From NCBI GenBank assembly GCA_951812925.1, contig OX638368.1, positions 113,793,309 to 113,857,308 of the forward strand: DNA of 64,000 bases. The letters are read 5' to 3'. The notes below the pieces were generated by a model. That model did not search any database. It worked only from the letters and a program-made list of their open reading frames with translations, and was not told the DNA's origin. Numbering within the stretch: the first letter of the stretch is position 1; the number at the start of each line of letters is the position of its first letter. Below are positions 48,093-60,495 of the stretch, in pieces. Made by a program: the position numbers and the translations under genes. This stretch comes from Calliopum simillimum (Eukaryota > Arthropoda > Insecta > Diptera > Lauxaniidae).

Positions 48093-48354
48093 AAAATAAT
48101 TTATTGGGTCACTCTAGCGTTTTAGAGAAAACTTTTCTTAGAAGAAGCTTTTAGCTAACTGTATGAGCTTTTAAAAAATGTATTTGGTTTATAGAGTTCA
48201 AAAGGACTTCGTAAAGTTCTGTACCTTTAAAGTCGATATTTAAATTTTGTTTTCCTAATTTTTGACTTTGGTGGCCATTGTAATGTGATAAAGGTCTTAT
48301 AATTATATCCTTATATAATTTTTTTTAGAATTTTCGTTAAATTTGCTTTAATTC

Positions 48355-48553
48355 GGTAGCACATTTGTCATACCAATTTTTTTTAATTGAGGTCAGAAAA
48401 AAATACTTTTCTAGAACATTCAGCTTCAAAGCTCCAGTAGAAAGCACGCACATCACACGTATGCAGCGAAACTCATGCGAGTAACCCGTGAGTTACAAAG
48501 AAAAGTATTTTTTTCGACCTCAAATCAAAAAGTTGGTAAGGCAAATGTAATAC
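48355..48553. mobile_element. Small palindromic element
   Basis: The left arm (attgaggtcagaaaaaaatac) is inverted at the right (gtatttttttcgacctcaa). It lies inside 48093-49575. Confidence 0.65.
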
Positions 48554-48611
48554 CAAATAAAAGGAAACTAAGCAAGAATTCCAAAAAATAAGTTTATATT
48601 AATAAGACCTT

Positions 48612-49343
48612 TTTATACCCTACACCCAGGGTATATTGACTTTGTCCTTCCGTTTGTAACGCAGAGAAGGAGGCGTGGCAGATATAGAAAAGTATATATA
48701 TTCTTGATCAGCGTCACCTCCTGAGTCGATAAAGCCATGTCCGTCTGTCTGGGGGGTTGAAAATGAGCGAAATCGGTCAACGCACACGCCTACCGCCCAT
48801 ACAAAAAATATATTCAAAATGCAATTTTAGGAGTATTTTTCACGACAATGCAACCAAAATACACATAAATACTAAGAATTGTAAGCGCAAGCTCCAACAA
48901 AAAAAATTGGACAAGCTCGGACAAGAGGGCGTGGCACCTCCCATATAAGCAAAAGCTTCAAAACGCTATACTGAATCAAAAATGAAAGCTCTCAAGAAAA
49001 ATTGGGTGAAATTGGACAAGGGGGCATGGCACCTCCCATATTAGCAAAAGTTTCAAAATGCTATACTGAAAGAGTTTTTTGAGATAATCCAACCAAATTT
49101 CACTCAGACACTTAAAACTATAAATGCACGCTCTAAGCTAAAACAAGACGAACTCGAACAAGAGGGCGTGGCACCTCCTATATAAGCAAATGCTTCAAAA
49201 CGCTATACTGAAAACGTTTTTCACTCAGACACTAAAAACTATAAATGCAAGCTCTGGAAAAAAACTGGGTGAACTTGGACAAGAGAGCGTAGCATCTCCC
49301 ATACAAGCAAAATTTTAAAAATTCTGCAGTGTAGGGTATTTAA
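48612..49343. mobile_element. Dispersed fly repeat with tataccctacac TIR
   Basis: Ends tttataccctacac and gtgtagggtattta. The first 150 bp (gtttgtaacgcagagaaggag, tatatattcttgatcagcgt, cgataaagccatgtccgtct) match a dispersed fly sequence I know from Drosophila. The rest is about four units of 170-180 bp (ggacaaga(g)ggcgtggcacc, ataagcaaaagcttcaaaac), as in the 12-kb repeat. Confidence 0.75.
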
Positions 49344-49575
49344 TGTTTGGCCAGGCCAAATTTTACACCATTACTAGTTCATACTAGAATGACCGCCAAA
49401 GTCAAAAATTAGAGAAAAAAAATAAATTAATGACGGTCTAGAGCTTTGCGAAATCCTTTTTAACTCTATAAACCAAAAACATTCTTCAAAAGCTCATGCA
49501 ATTGGCTAAAGTTTCTCATAGAAAAGGTTTTATCTTAAAAGCTAGGGTGATCCAATAAAATTTTTTTTTCTAATT

Positions 49576-51360
49576 CATCATCAAAATCACGAAAAATGTA
49601 TGATTTTTAAAACTTATTAAAGAAATCAGAAAAAATATTCAATAAAAAATGTACAAATAATTTTATCCTACTGTGCTGCGATAAAAATCTGTTATAATTT
49701 GCTTGTTTCACATATACTTTTACGTGCATGTAGCTCTTTTTTTGTTGCAGTTGACATTATTGATGTTTAGGTTTCATTCTTAAGTCTTTTGTTTTTGCAA
49801 AGCCCAGGTACTTATGGTAATACATGTATGTTGCCATTAATCCATTGTGAATTATTATGTTTTTTTACAATTTTGATGCAGTTGACTTTTTTTAAAAATA
49901 CATGCGGCATTTATTTTAACACTTTTTGCTGTTAGTCCAGATTTCATTGTCTGACCTAAAAAAATTTAATATTTTTTATTTATTTTTATAAATTGTTGGT
50001 AATAGGTACAAGTCACCATGCGAAGAAGTGCTAATAATTATAATTGGCCGCTCAACATGTTAATATTCTGTTGCACTAATTTTTAATGGCAATCTTGTAT
50101 AAATAACTGTTTTATTCGTTTTTATGTGGAGCAACAATGTTGTTTTATTGCTGTAGGTTTTTTTGTTGTTATTGTTGTTGCCTGTCTGTGTGTCAGCGTC
50201 TGTTATTTGCATTATGTGTAGCGTAAGTCGGTTGTTTTTTAGTTCTTTAATTTGTAGGGTTCTGTCTGCTGCCTTTAAGCTGCAGTTACTGCTGAATGAT
50301 GCATGCGCACTGTAAGTTTTGTGTAATCTTTCGTGATTGTTGCCACTTGTAAGTGAGTTGTTTATATGGAGATTTACAAAAAAAAAGTTACGAAATTGTT
50401 GCTGAATTATTGCATAAATTAATAAACCATATCAAAACTTTTGTGTTAAATGTCTATAAATATAAAATCTTTGATATTTAATAATTTGTTTTGATTAGTT
50501 GGTAATATTATGCATACTAATTCTATGTTAAAGAAAGAAAGTTTTGATTTGTTTATTTAGCAAGTTAGTATGCTATTGTGGAATTCTACCAACAGTTTGG
50601 TGTCTTGACACTTCGTAATAATGATATACAAAAGCTTAACCGTAAACATTATACAAATATTTCATCATGAGCGTAAAAGTGTCATGTCTTTTTAAAAAAA
50701 TGCTCAACAAATAATAAGTCTATCTTGAAATATGGCATTCAAGTTAATGAAGAATTTTATGTTAATTTTTGTTTCATAAATTTACTTTTTTAGACAATTA
50801 CATCTCTCAAAATGAATTTAAATTTATTAAAAAATTACAATTTTTCGGTCTTTAAAACAATTTTCTAATTTTTATTGCATTCAATAGTAATGTGATCTTC
50901 TTTCAGTATTTTTGAAAAAATTTTGACATTTTCGATTTTAAAACATTTTCCGACTTTTTCATTATTTTGAAAAATTTTACGACTTTTTAAACTTTCTCCG
51001 TTTTTTCATCAGTTTTCATAATTTTTAAACTTTTTCAGATATATTCGGCTTTGCAATGTCTTCAAAATTTTTCAAGTACTCACACATTTTTTGACTTTCC
51101 CATAATAATAATAATCTCATAAAAAATTATGGTTTGTTCCAGTAATTCAATTATTTTATTGAATTCTCATGAAAAAGTAATGGTACGAAAGTAAAATATA
51201 CGGTTTAAACTCAAAAAGTACCGAGACAAACAGTAAAAAATGTTGAATGAAAAAGTAAAAAATGCTTACATGAAAAAACATCAGCCAACTCTGCAATATT
51301 TGCCTAAAATTATTATCAGCTATTACTGATTAATATTGTAAAAAATTTCATTGAAATATA
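49576..51360. other. Intronic stretch with one motif copy
   Basis: AT-rich, with GTT runs at 50160-50190. No gene. Contains motif copy 5. Confidence 0.35.
49779..49794 (+). promoter_or_regulatory. Recurrent motif, copy 5
   Basis: Exact CTTAAGTCTTTTGTTT, preceded by GGTTTCATT, close to the 46374 copy's upstream block. Confidence 0.45.
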
Positions 51361-51362
51361 AT

Positions 51363-53560
51363 TTAAATAAAATAAAAAGCTCTAGAAATGTGCCGCAGTA
51401 GCTCAGTTTTTAGAGTATCGCATACAAACACAAAGTTCTTAAGTTCGACACCATCAACATCAAGTTTACCGTGTATACATAACCATTCAAAATTAAGGTT
51501 TTTCTTTACGGGTGCACCGTTACTGAAAAAATCAGTAAATATTACTGAGATTTTTAATGCATTTTTACGGTTTAGTTTTTCGTGTACACTGTCTGACACA
51601 GTTTTGCATCCACGAGAAAATCCAAAAAAAGATGTTGAAAAATACTCATTTCTTGTCGTTTTTCTCCAGCGCGTCAAGTTATTTTTAATCGATTTTTGGA
51701 AGTTTTTAAGGTATCGCCTGCCCGGCATGGATTGGGTGTGGGCACCCCCTTGTAACTTTTGACAGAAAACAAATACGGCTGTTCTGACAAATATTAAGCG
51801 CGTGTTATGATAGCACAAGGTTTATGTGAAGAAAATAATTTTTAAATAAGTGAAAGTCAACACAAACGTTTTTTAATCATTTTTCAAGTGCGATAAATCG
51901 AAGTGAATTACTCGAAAAGCTGAATTCAATCTATATATATGCAGTAAATTTATTATATTTTGTGATTCAAAACCGAATGCAATCAAAATGTTCACACAAC
52001 ACAATTTGCTTATTGCTTTTCAAAGTGGCTGTTAAAGTCGAATGTGGGCCCCGAATTCGTTCGGGCGTGGGCACCCCTCTTTTTTTTATTTAAAACGTGT
52101 GTTTTACTGAAATTTCGTCGTGTATGACAACATTACTAATTTAAATAATGTTCTTATGCCTTTTTACGCTTTTTTAGTGTAATGGAAAGAACCAATAGGC
52201 CCTTTAAAGATATCGCAGAAAAAAGTTGTTGTGTGGGTGGTAAGGTGACATAACGCTTTGCAAAAAAATCTTAGTATTGAGTTTCCAGACAAGTGAACCG
52301 AGGAGCAAATGGCACACACTGCTCCTGAACAAACGATAGGTTGCATGAAAATGCCACAAAAAACGAACAATGACCCTTTACTTGTAATCGTTCACTGAGT
52401 AAAAATCAACTTTATTTGAAATCTTAGCTGCTCCTTTTTTGAAAATATCTCGATTTTTCCAGTTGGGGCATTTTCCCATACAAAAAGAAAAAAAATTTTT
52501 TTTAACTACATTAAATGAAATAATCACAATCGATGTGTTTTGCAATGCTCAACGCGAATCCAACCTCATAATTGCTCTATCGTGTATAGTTTATGAGATA
52601 TTATAACCTAAAGACCAAAAAAAGTCGATTTTTGCCATTTTTTGAAGCTATATAACTATGTAACATATCATTTATTCGCCAAATGTGGCTTAAATACTTG
52701 AAAGCTCCAATTTTTTTCTTTAAAACCTAATTTAAATTATGTTGATATCTTTTTTTTCCTCAAAGATATCCTAATCTAAAAAGACACAAAAGTGCAAAAA
52801 ACCCGTTTTGACAATATTTCGGTCTACGACATCTCTTAGAAACATGAAGATATAAATATAATTTAGATTAAGTTTTAAAGGAAAAGATTGGAACTTTCAA
52901 GTATTTAAGCCACATTTGACGAATAAATGATATGTTACATAGTTATATAGCTTCAAAAATAGCAAAAAACAACTTTTTTTGGTCTTTAGGTTACAATATC
53001 TCATAAACTATACATGATAGAGCAATTATGAGGTATGATTCGCGTTAAGCATCAAAAAACACATCGATTGTGATTATTTTAATTTTTGTTTAATGTAGTT
53101 AAAAAATTTTTTTTTCTTTTTGTATGGGAAAATGCCCTAATTGGAAAAATCGAGTTATTTTCAAAAAAGGAGCAACTAAAATTTCAAATAAAGTTGATTT
53201 TTACTCTGTGAACGATTACGAATAAATGGGCATTGTTCGTTTTTTGTGGCATTTTCATGCAACCTATCGTTTGTTCAGGAGCAGTGTGGGCAGGTATGGA
53301 TTGGTATAAAAAATTCATGCTTGGCAAAAGAGCAATGTTCACAAGGGCTAAAAATTACATAATCTAGCCGTCTTAGTGTGCAAAACGATTGATCTGGCGT
53401 TGACGCCAAAGGCAATCAAGTCTGGTTTCAGGGCAATAGGCATGATGTCATTCGCTAAGGCCTCTAGCTTTTCATTGATACTTATATGTCAGCATAATAT
53501 ACATACATTTGGTCAAAAGTTATGAGTCGAAAACAAGAAGGTGCCCACACCCGGCATCAA
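51363..53560. mobile_element. Composite repeat carrying palindrome family 1
   Basis: Block 51490-51720 has words shared with the 43408-45101 palindrome (gtttttctccagcgcgtcaa, tttttaatcgatttttggaa). Words gggtgtgggcacc (51734), gggcgtgggcacc (52065) and ggtgcccacacccggc (53540, inverted) bracket the region. Its inner part is the palindrome at 52313-53291. Confidence 0.45.
52313..53291. mobile_element. Palindromic foldback element, family 1, copy 2
   Basis: About 980 bp with arms of about 480 bp, cacactgctcctgaacaaac...gtttgttcaggagcagtgtg. It shares its centre words (gatatcctaatctaaaaag, acaaaagtgcaaaaaac) with 40488-41456. The arms also share tatataact, ctcataaacta and catcgattgtgatta words in inverted order. 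Confidence 0.85.
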
Positions 53561-55530
53561 AAAAAAAAAAAAAAAAAAATAAAAATAAAAATATTGTAAG
53601 AAATCGTAGCTTGCAATATAAATACAAACACGCAGTGTATAAGGCACATAATTGTTAAATGAAAAAAAAACCTCAAAACCTAAATCTCATTGACCATTTT
53701 GAAATGAGTAATTATTAAGTTTAATGTCAAGAATTCTACAAAAAATTTCACTTAATCAATAAAAGGCCCGACATGACTGCAATACATACAGAATTTATAA
53801 TTTACTACGAGTACATACATATGTACCATAATGACATGAATATTGAAATATGTAAATAATATTACAACAAATACAAAATGTCAAAAGAATTTTCATATCA
53901 ATAACCAAATCCACTAAGCTGCTACAGCTCATGTGCCAAGTTAGTGGATATAGTAAGTCGGCATGTACAAATGTACGTATTTGCGCTTGCTAAGACGCTG
54001 GAGAAATTTTTTTAACGCGTTGAATTCAAATTAAAACAAAACGTCAACGCATTTTTATTGAGTGTTGCTTTTTTTATTTAATTTTTTATGATTTTTTTTT
54101 TGTGTAATTTTTAATGAACTTGTGCGCATATCAATAAAAAATACATTAAAATTGTGAAAATAAAGCAGAACAGGCAAAGAAACAGACCGACAGATCGACG
54201 AACAGACAGACAGACAAATAGCAAGCAAAAGAAGTGGAAGTAAGCAACACAGCAGCAGCAGCAACAACAACAAAAGTAACAACAGCAAATACAATAAAAT
54301 AAAAAAGGAAAGTGCTGAAAGACCATTTTAAAGCTGTCATAAGCAAAAATTATTTCTTTGTTGCTGTGCTTCTTCTTCTTATAGAGCTGCTTGCAATTTT
54401 CTCTGTTGAAAAATAAAAACCTCTAATGTTCGCTGGCAAAAAGCATAAAGGCACAAAGACCGAATGCACTAATACATTACACACACTCATGGAGTAACAA
54501 CACAAAATGCTGCAGTTTTGCTTAAGCATTTTTTTTTTTTCATATTGCTTCAATTGCAACAATAAAAACATCAAAACATTTTGCTACTAATTTTTTTTAG
54601 TTTTTTGTTTTTCTTTTTTATTGCAGCTGCAAGCGTTTTTAATGAATGAATAAACGCTGCAATGAATGAATGAATGACTTCATGAGTTTTTAAATTTATA
54701 GTTGCCACTTGCACAAGTATGAATTGTTTTTGCAACAGTCATAAATTAAGCTTAGCTGACATCAGGATGCATGTCGGTGATTTCAAAAAGAATTTGCAAA
54801 AAAAAAAAAAAAACCATTTTATTGCTGATGACAGGATATTGTTCATGATAAAGAAAAAAAAAAAAATATGTAGAAATTATTGCTTGAATGACTAAGTACA
54901 AAGATTTATGCACACGTGCTGCTGCTGTGTTATCAATTTAGCGTAACATTGAACTTGTACGTACGTTTTGCCACGCCAAGCTGCAAACGAAAGACTTAAG
55001 ACACGAACTGCATATGACTTTTGAATATTTATTGATTTACACTTAACGAAATATTGTACCTACTTTTCACTGCATTAATACAATTAAATAAGAAATTTTA
55101 AATATATGAGTACACAGTAAAAATTTCAGCATAATTTTAAAACCAAAAAGTATTTATATAGAACAATGCCAAATATACCAAAATAGTTTAAAATTAATAT
55201 TTTTTTGGAATAAATTTCAAGTTTTTTGGAATAAATTTTATACATTTTTGGAATAAATTTTATACTTTTTGGAATAAATTTCAAACATATTTAAAAAAAA
55301 ACGGAATTTAATACCAATATAGTTTAAAATCAATACTAAAGGGAATCAAAAGTAAGAAAAGTATACTATCATTTTTAGTGTGTAAGTAATGAATATCTCT
55401 CTGCCCATTCAATTGAAAATGCACACTCCACCTTTTCCAAAAATTTGAGCATTGCAAGTCGGGTCAAATGTTCTGTTTATCCGTGCAAAATTATTAAAAG
55501 TAAAATTTTATATTATCTGAACCAATATAT
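53561..55530. other. Intronic stretch with A-rich and CAG-rich parts
   Basis: A 19-20 base A run starts at 53560. Block 54150-54330 is rich in ACAGACAGAC and CAGCAGCAG with a gtaagc donor-like word, and could be part of a transcript. No coding is recognised. Confidence 0.35.
54985..55000 (-). promoter_or_regulatory. Recurrent motif, copy 6
   Basis: Minus-strand CTTAAGTCTTTCGTTT (one change), preceded by AGTTCGTGT. Confidence 0.45.
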
Positions 55531-55751
55531 GAGCCGTTTTTTATAAAAGTGGGGCAATTACAAAAGTAACGTCATTGGCTGACATTTTGTTAGAAATGAA
55601 TAAAATTAAATTTTGTTTACATAAAAAGTTAACTTCATGATGTGGAATTGATGGCATTTAGTTGAAAAAATCATATCGGTCAGAGAGCCAATCATTATGG
55701 CACATAATGTGTATGATATTACTTTTGTCCCACTTTCATAATAAATGGCTC
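55531..55751. mobile_element. MITE, about 35-bp TIRs
   Basis: gagccgttttttataaaagt, then ggggcaa, is inverted at the right end (gtcccactttcataataaatggctc). Length is 221 bp. Confidence 0.75.
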
Positions 55752-56319
55752 AAATGTAAGAAATCGATCAGTGAGAATAACTTTAAAAAATTTTAGTGAA
55801 CATTGCAGTGTTGAAAAATTTGAAGCACAAAAAAAAAATCGGGAAAAGTTTAAAGTTTCCAATAAGTTTAGAGAAATTGATATTTTTCATGACATTGTAC
55901 AGTATGAGATTGTTGGAATCTATTTTGCCAAAATTCAAAATGTCTAAATTTTATAATGATCAACATAAAAGCAAGTACAAAAGAAGTATCATAACTTTCT
56001 TAATTTTGGTTATTTCAGTGCAGTCTTTTTTAGTTCAAGAGTAATATGTGGGTGGCTCTCCCTTTTACCAGCTAACTATTTAACCAATTTTCGCGATCAT
56101 TTTTTTATGATATGTACTGTGATGTAGAATGCACAAAAGAAAAAATTATCCTCATAAAATCCCATTAAGGCAATTAAAACCAGGATCAAAGTTTCCCATA
56201 TACAAAATACAGCATCCACAGCGTTATGCTGTGTTGTTAAGAAAGTAGAGTGAGTGAAATTTTTCGTTGTAATTTTCTCTTGCCATCAATGAATCTGTTT
56301 CATTACTCGATGCTTTTAG

Positions 56320-56860
56320 ACTTTTACCGATATTTTATATGTTTTTCGCTACTTTTCAAATTTTACATATATTTGAGATTTTTTTGATACTTTTGGATGT
56401 TTTTCTATTCTGCTGGATTTTTTCTGATATTTTAGATATTATTGGATTTTTTCCGATATTTTAGATGTTTTTTGATACTTTTGGACTTTTGCCGATATTT
56501 CAGATGTTTTTCGATATTTTTAGACTTTTCCGATATTTTCGATACTTTTCGATATTTTGGATACTTTTCGACATTTACAGATATTTTAGATGTCTTTAAA
56601 TACTTTTGAACTTTTACCGATATTTTAGATAGTTTTCGATACTTTTGGACTTTTACCGATATTTTGGATATTTTTCGATACTTTTGGACTATTACCGATA
56701 TATTCCATACTTTTCGTTATTTTGGATGCTTTTCAACATTTACCGAAATTTTAGTTGTCTCTCAATACTTTTGGACTTTTGCTAATATTTTGGATATTTT
56801 TTTGATACTTTTGCCTACATTTTGAATGTTTTTCGATACTATTACCAATATTTTGGAAGT
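56320..56860. repeat. Tandem repeat, about 40-bp unit
   Basis: Units of gatacttttggacttttaccg, then atattttggatattttt-type words, repeat about 13 times with much variation. Confidence 0.85.
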
Positions 56861-57359
56861 GCTTAGAGATAAGTGTTGTCTTATTTAAGGACTTACAACT
56901 CGGAAAGTAAAGATTCAATCGAAAAACGGTGAAAGCACGTCTTATCAAGGATAGTTTTGACTATGCGAATTAACAATAAATAGTTTTGCTAATAGCTGTT
57001 TATGTTGTATAGCTTTCAGTAGATCTCAAAACAGTGATTTTTTGGGAAAGGTCAAAATGTTTGGGTGAGAAAAAAAGCGAAAGGCTTACATATAGCGAAA
57101 ACAAAATCTATGGAAAACTCTAAAATTCTAAATCATAACAAACTAGGGGTCTAATAAAAACCAAGCTCCCGCCAAGAGACATAAATATTTGAGTTTGGGA
57201 AATAAACATTGATTTTTCGTTTTTTTGAGCAAAGATAACTCAGGATCCTGACGTGATAGGAAAAACCAAGTTCAAACAAGATGCCATTCTGTTATAAAAA
57301 CTGAGGTCGTATGTAAATGGTGTCTGAAAATATTGGAAAACCTTTTATTTATTTAATAC

Positions 57360-57660
57360 AAGAATTGTTCAATATTCAAAATTTGACCACAAATGTATTA
57401 AATAATTTTGGTACTTTTTGATCAGTTTTAGTACTTTTTTTGCTATTAAGTACAAAATCAAAAATCTCATTTATCATCTCTGGTATAATGACAAATGTGC
57501 AAAGAAAACAAAACAAAAAACATGATGTCGGTCAGCTTTTTGTCTTTTTCTTTGTGCTGTATCCTCTTTTCAGTAAAATGGCAAAATATCTAAATAAATT
57601 TAGCTTTGTGCACTTTTACACACAATTTCCTTTCTAATGGTGTATAATTCAGAGTCGTGC
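57360..57660. repeat. Dispersed repeat shared with 27075-27420
   Basis: Shares aatttgaccacaaatg, gtactttttgatcagtttta-like and gctgtatcctcttttcag with the 27-kb copy. Confidence 0.6.
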
Positions 57661-58858
57661 TCCATTTCTCGCATTGTATAAAAGGTAGGACAAATTTTTG
57701 CCTTGCGTATTAATATATAGATTTCTGTTTTACTTCTAGATTTGATAAATAATTTTCACGTTATCATAAATACTGCATAAAATTATTTCAATTTTCTCAA
57801 TTTAAATTCAAAAATATGGGTCACTTAACCAACAACAACAAAAAAAAAAAAAATTGAAAAAAAAACTATATGGCATAATTCGAAATTCCACAGCACTTGA
57901 TGTAATTTATGCATTATGTATATTACAATGGCGCAAATAATAGCAGCCACAACTGTTAAAGGCACAAACGCACACTGTTCGCACCAATACCACTCAATCA
58001 GTGTGCCGTTCATGTGTGAGCATTTCATGTATTTAGGTATAAAACAATGTCTACCAAATACCAAAATCACTATCCAACTTAAAACCAATCAGCGTGCGCA
58101 CTCAAAATCCAACCGACCATAAATGAAGTAAAAGAAGCCAACAGCGGATTCTAGCTTCTTAGCACTGTTTCTTGTTACCTTTTCCCCACTCCTCCCTCAT
58201 AAGGCGATTTGAACTGACGTGATTCAATTTTTTAATGCATTCAAGGCACAATTTCTAAAAACCCCAAAAAATTGTTTTCTTTACACTTAAGTTGAAAGCT
58301 GAAAAACTTAATAAAAAATAAAAGAATTTTTTTCATTTTAATTTCTAAATTCATTCGTTTGGAAAGACAATTGCTAAATTGCTGACCACATTTTCTATTG
58401 CTACAATTGTGGTCATGGCCATAATTGTATGGTATGGCCATGGTATGGCGTGTCTTTTTCATATAGTGTGTATTTGGTCAGGGAAGAAGTTGTTAAAGTT
58501 GAAAAAAATTAAAAGTAAGAAAAAACTTAGGAAGTCACACTTTGTGACCAAAAATGGTTTTTGTAAAAATTGCAACTGTAAATATGGTGCGTTGCGTTAA
58601 AGAATTTTTTATGCTGAAAGTGGCGCATGTGCACATGCGCAATATGGCATGCATTTTTGTTGTTGCCATCATCGTCTATGTGAAGTGTTTAAGTGTGAGC
58701 TCAAAAATGACAGTTAATGGTAAAGGTAGCCAGTTATTTCAAATATGATTTTTGGACCGACAGCTTGCAATTGTATGAAGATAATTGCTTTTGACAATTA
58801 TTCAAAGTTTTGGGTGCTATTTTAGTCAGGTGAGAAGTGAGTTTTTGGAGATAATGGA
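57661..58858. other. Intronic stretch, no gene seen
   Basis: Open frames here are short and without domains. GGCCATGG-rich bits occur near 58410-58450. Confidence 0.35.
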
Positions 58859-58961
58859 GGTTATCGTGAATAAATATTCCCGTGGAATTTTTCTCAAACT
58901 GCAATAGAGAATGCACGGCAGTCTGAGAAAAATTCCCCGGGAATATTTATTCACGATAACC
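58859..58961. repeat. Near-perfect 38-bp stem hairpin
   Basis: Left arm 58859-58896 (ggttatcgtgaataaatatt...) and right arm 58924-58961 (...aatatttattcacgataacc) pair at 37 of 38 positions around a 27-nt loop. It could be a tiny palindromic MITE or a hairpin RNA source; the sequence alone does not decide. Confidence 0.8.
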
Positions 58962-59097
58962 CCCAATAAGTAAAATGAGCTGAATATACATCGAATCGAA
59001 AAGTGTACTGTTTTTAATTTTCATCAATGATTTTCTGTCTTTGACCGTTAATCCAACACATTCCTTTACAGTCGACAACAACACTTGTCATTCATAT

Positions 59098-60439
59098 TTG
59101 GGTGAATGTCACGAAATGTCGAAAAACACCTGTCCCACGGGTGTATTGCGCAATTGAAGCAAAATTTCGACCATCCCCCCATACCTTTGTTTTGTTTTAA
59201 AATTAACATTTTTAGTAATGTACATACATCATGAAATCAAAAAGAAGTCCTGATAAAGTTTAATCACATGAAAACTACCTAAAATGTCCCAAAATGATTT
59301 TCTCAATCAAGCCTTTTCCATGCTTGATTTAGCCAAATGCAATATTCCACTGATGTTCTGCGTGTGGACTTATTTAAATTCAAAAAGAATTGATGCTTTT
59401 TTCGTGAAATAAGCCCAATTCTGACCCTCCGATGCTCGCTGGTGGCATTATCAGTGTTGTCCCATGCATTTTTCAAATTCCGTAGGTAATTCTAAATTAC
59501 CGCGGTTATTCCACCGCGTTAGACTTGGAGGGCTTCGGCGCCGGGTTTTTTCAAATCCATCCCAGCAGAAGGATTCTCTCCAAATGTTCCCAGTCGATGT
59601 CTCCTTCGTCATGGTCAAAATATTGGTGCATCATCATTGTGGAATGAAGAGTCTGTCAAACTTCATCAATTGTAACCGGTAGCAAGAGTTGGCGGTTTGC
59701 TTTGTGTAAGTAACACTCAATTAAGCGAACGGTCCATAGAATACGTCAGATATACTTTATCAATAATATCATGTTTTTAACAAAACCCAACATGACCGTT
59801 CCAATATGGCGGTCAAAAATTCAGTATGGTGATCCTTATTTAAAAATAAACTAATGTGAACTAAATTTCGTGGATGGGGGTTTTTTGGATCGCTAATCAC
59901 AAATCCAGTGACCGATTCACAAAATTCAAAATGGCGGATCCAAGATCGCGTAAAAAATTTTCAAAAATCAACCTATATTGAGGTCGCTGATCACGGATCG
60001 GATTTACAAAATCCAAGATGGAGGATACAAAATGGCGGACAAAATTTTTAAAAATCAGCCGTTAGTCATTTTTGGTCCGCCATCTTGAATTTTGTATGTC
60101 CAATCCCGGATTTGTAATCAGCAACCCCAAAAACCCCCATATATCAAATGATTTTTGAAAATTTTGTCCGACATCTTGGATCCGCCATTTTGAATTTTGT
60201 TAATCTGACTCCGGATTCGTGATTAGCTGCCTAAAAAACCCAAATGCACGAAATTTGGTTTACATTACATCATTTTTAAATGAAGTCCACCATATTGAAT
60301 TTTTGACCGCCATATTGGAATATTGAGCATGGGATTACGATCTAGACGATGGTGTCCCCCGGTTACTGGACCATTTCAACAACTTTTGAAGTTTAAATTT
60401 TCATATCCCGCAATTACGTTGTTTCGTGATATTCACCCA
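59098..60439. mobile_element. TIR element bracketing a foldback
   Basis: Outer ends tgggtgaatgtcacgaaa and tttcgtgatattcaccca. Inside is the palindrome 59801-60319. No coding is recognised between them. Confidence 0.45.
59801..60319. mobile_element. Foldback element with atggcgg words
   Basis: ccaatatggcggtcaaaaat is inverted at the right end, and the arms (about 220 bp) share caaaatggcggatccaagat, aaattttgtccgacatcttg and gggggttttttgg words. It is rich in repeated catcttg/caagatggcgg units. Confidence 0.75.
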
Positions 60440-60495
60440 TACATAAAAATTTTAAAAATGATGCAACATGATGCTTGAAACATTTTCTCGACATA

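Larger units (their letters stand above)
48093..49575. mobile_element. Foldback element holding two nested elements
   Basis: Outer arms of about 190 bp: left 48093-48290 (tattgggtcactctagcg, ggtttatagagttcaaaagg, ttgactttggtggcc) and right 49383-49575, inverted. Nested inside are a palindrome (48355-48553) and a TIR element (48612-49343). An example of stacked insertions. Confidence 0.7.

Noticed and set aside
51363..51818. 151-codon minus frame and a 124-codon plus frame
   Set aside because: Frames on both strands arise from palindrome-related repeat sequence, with no family similarity.
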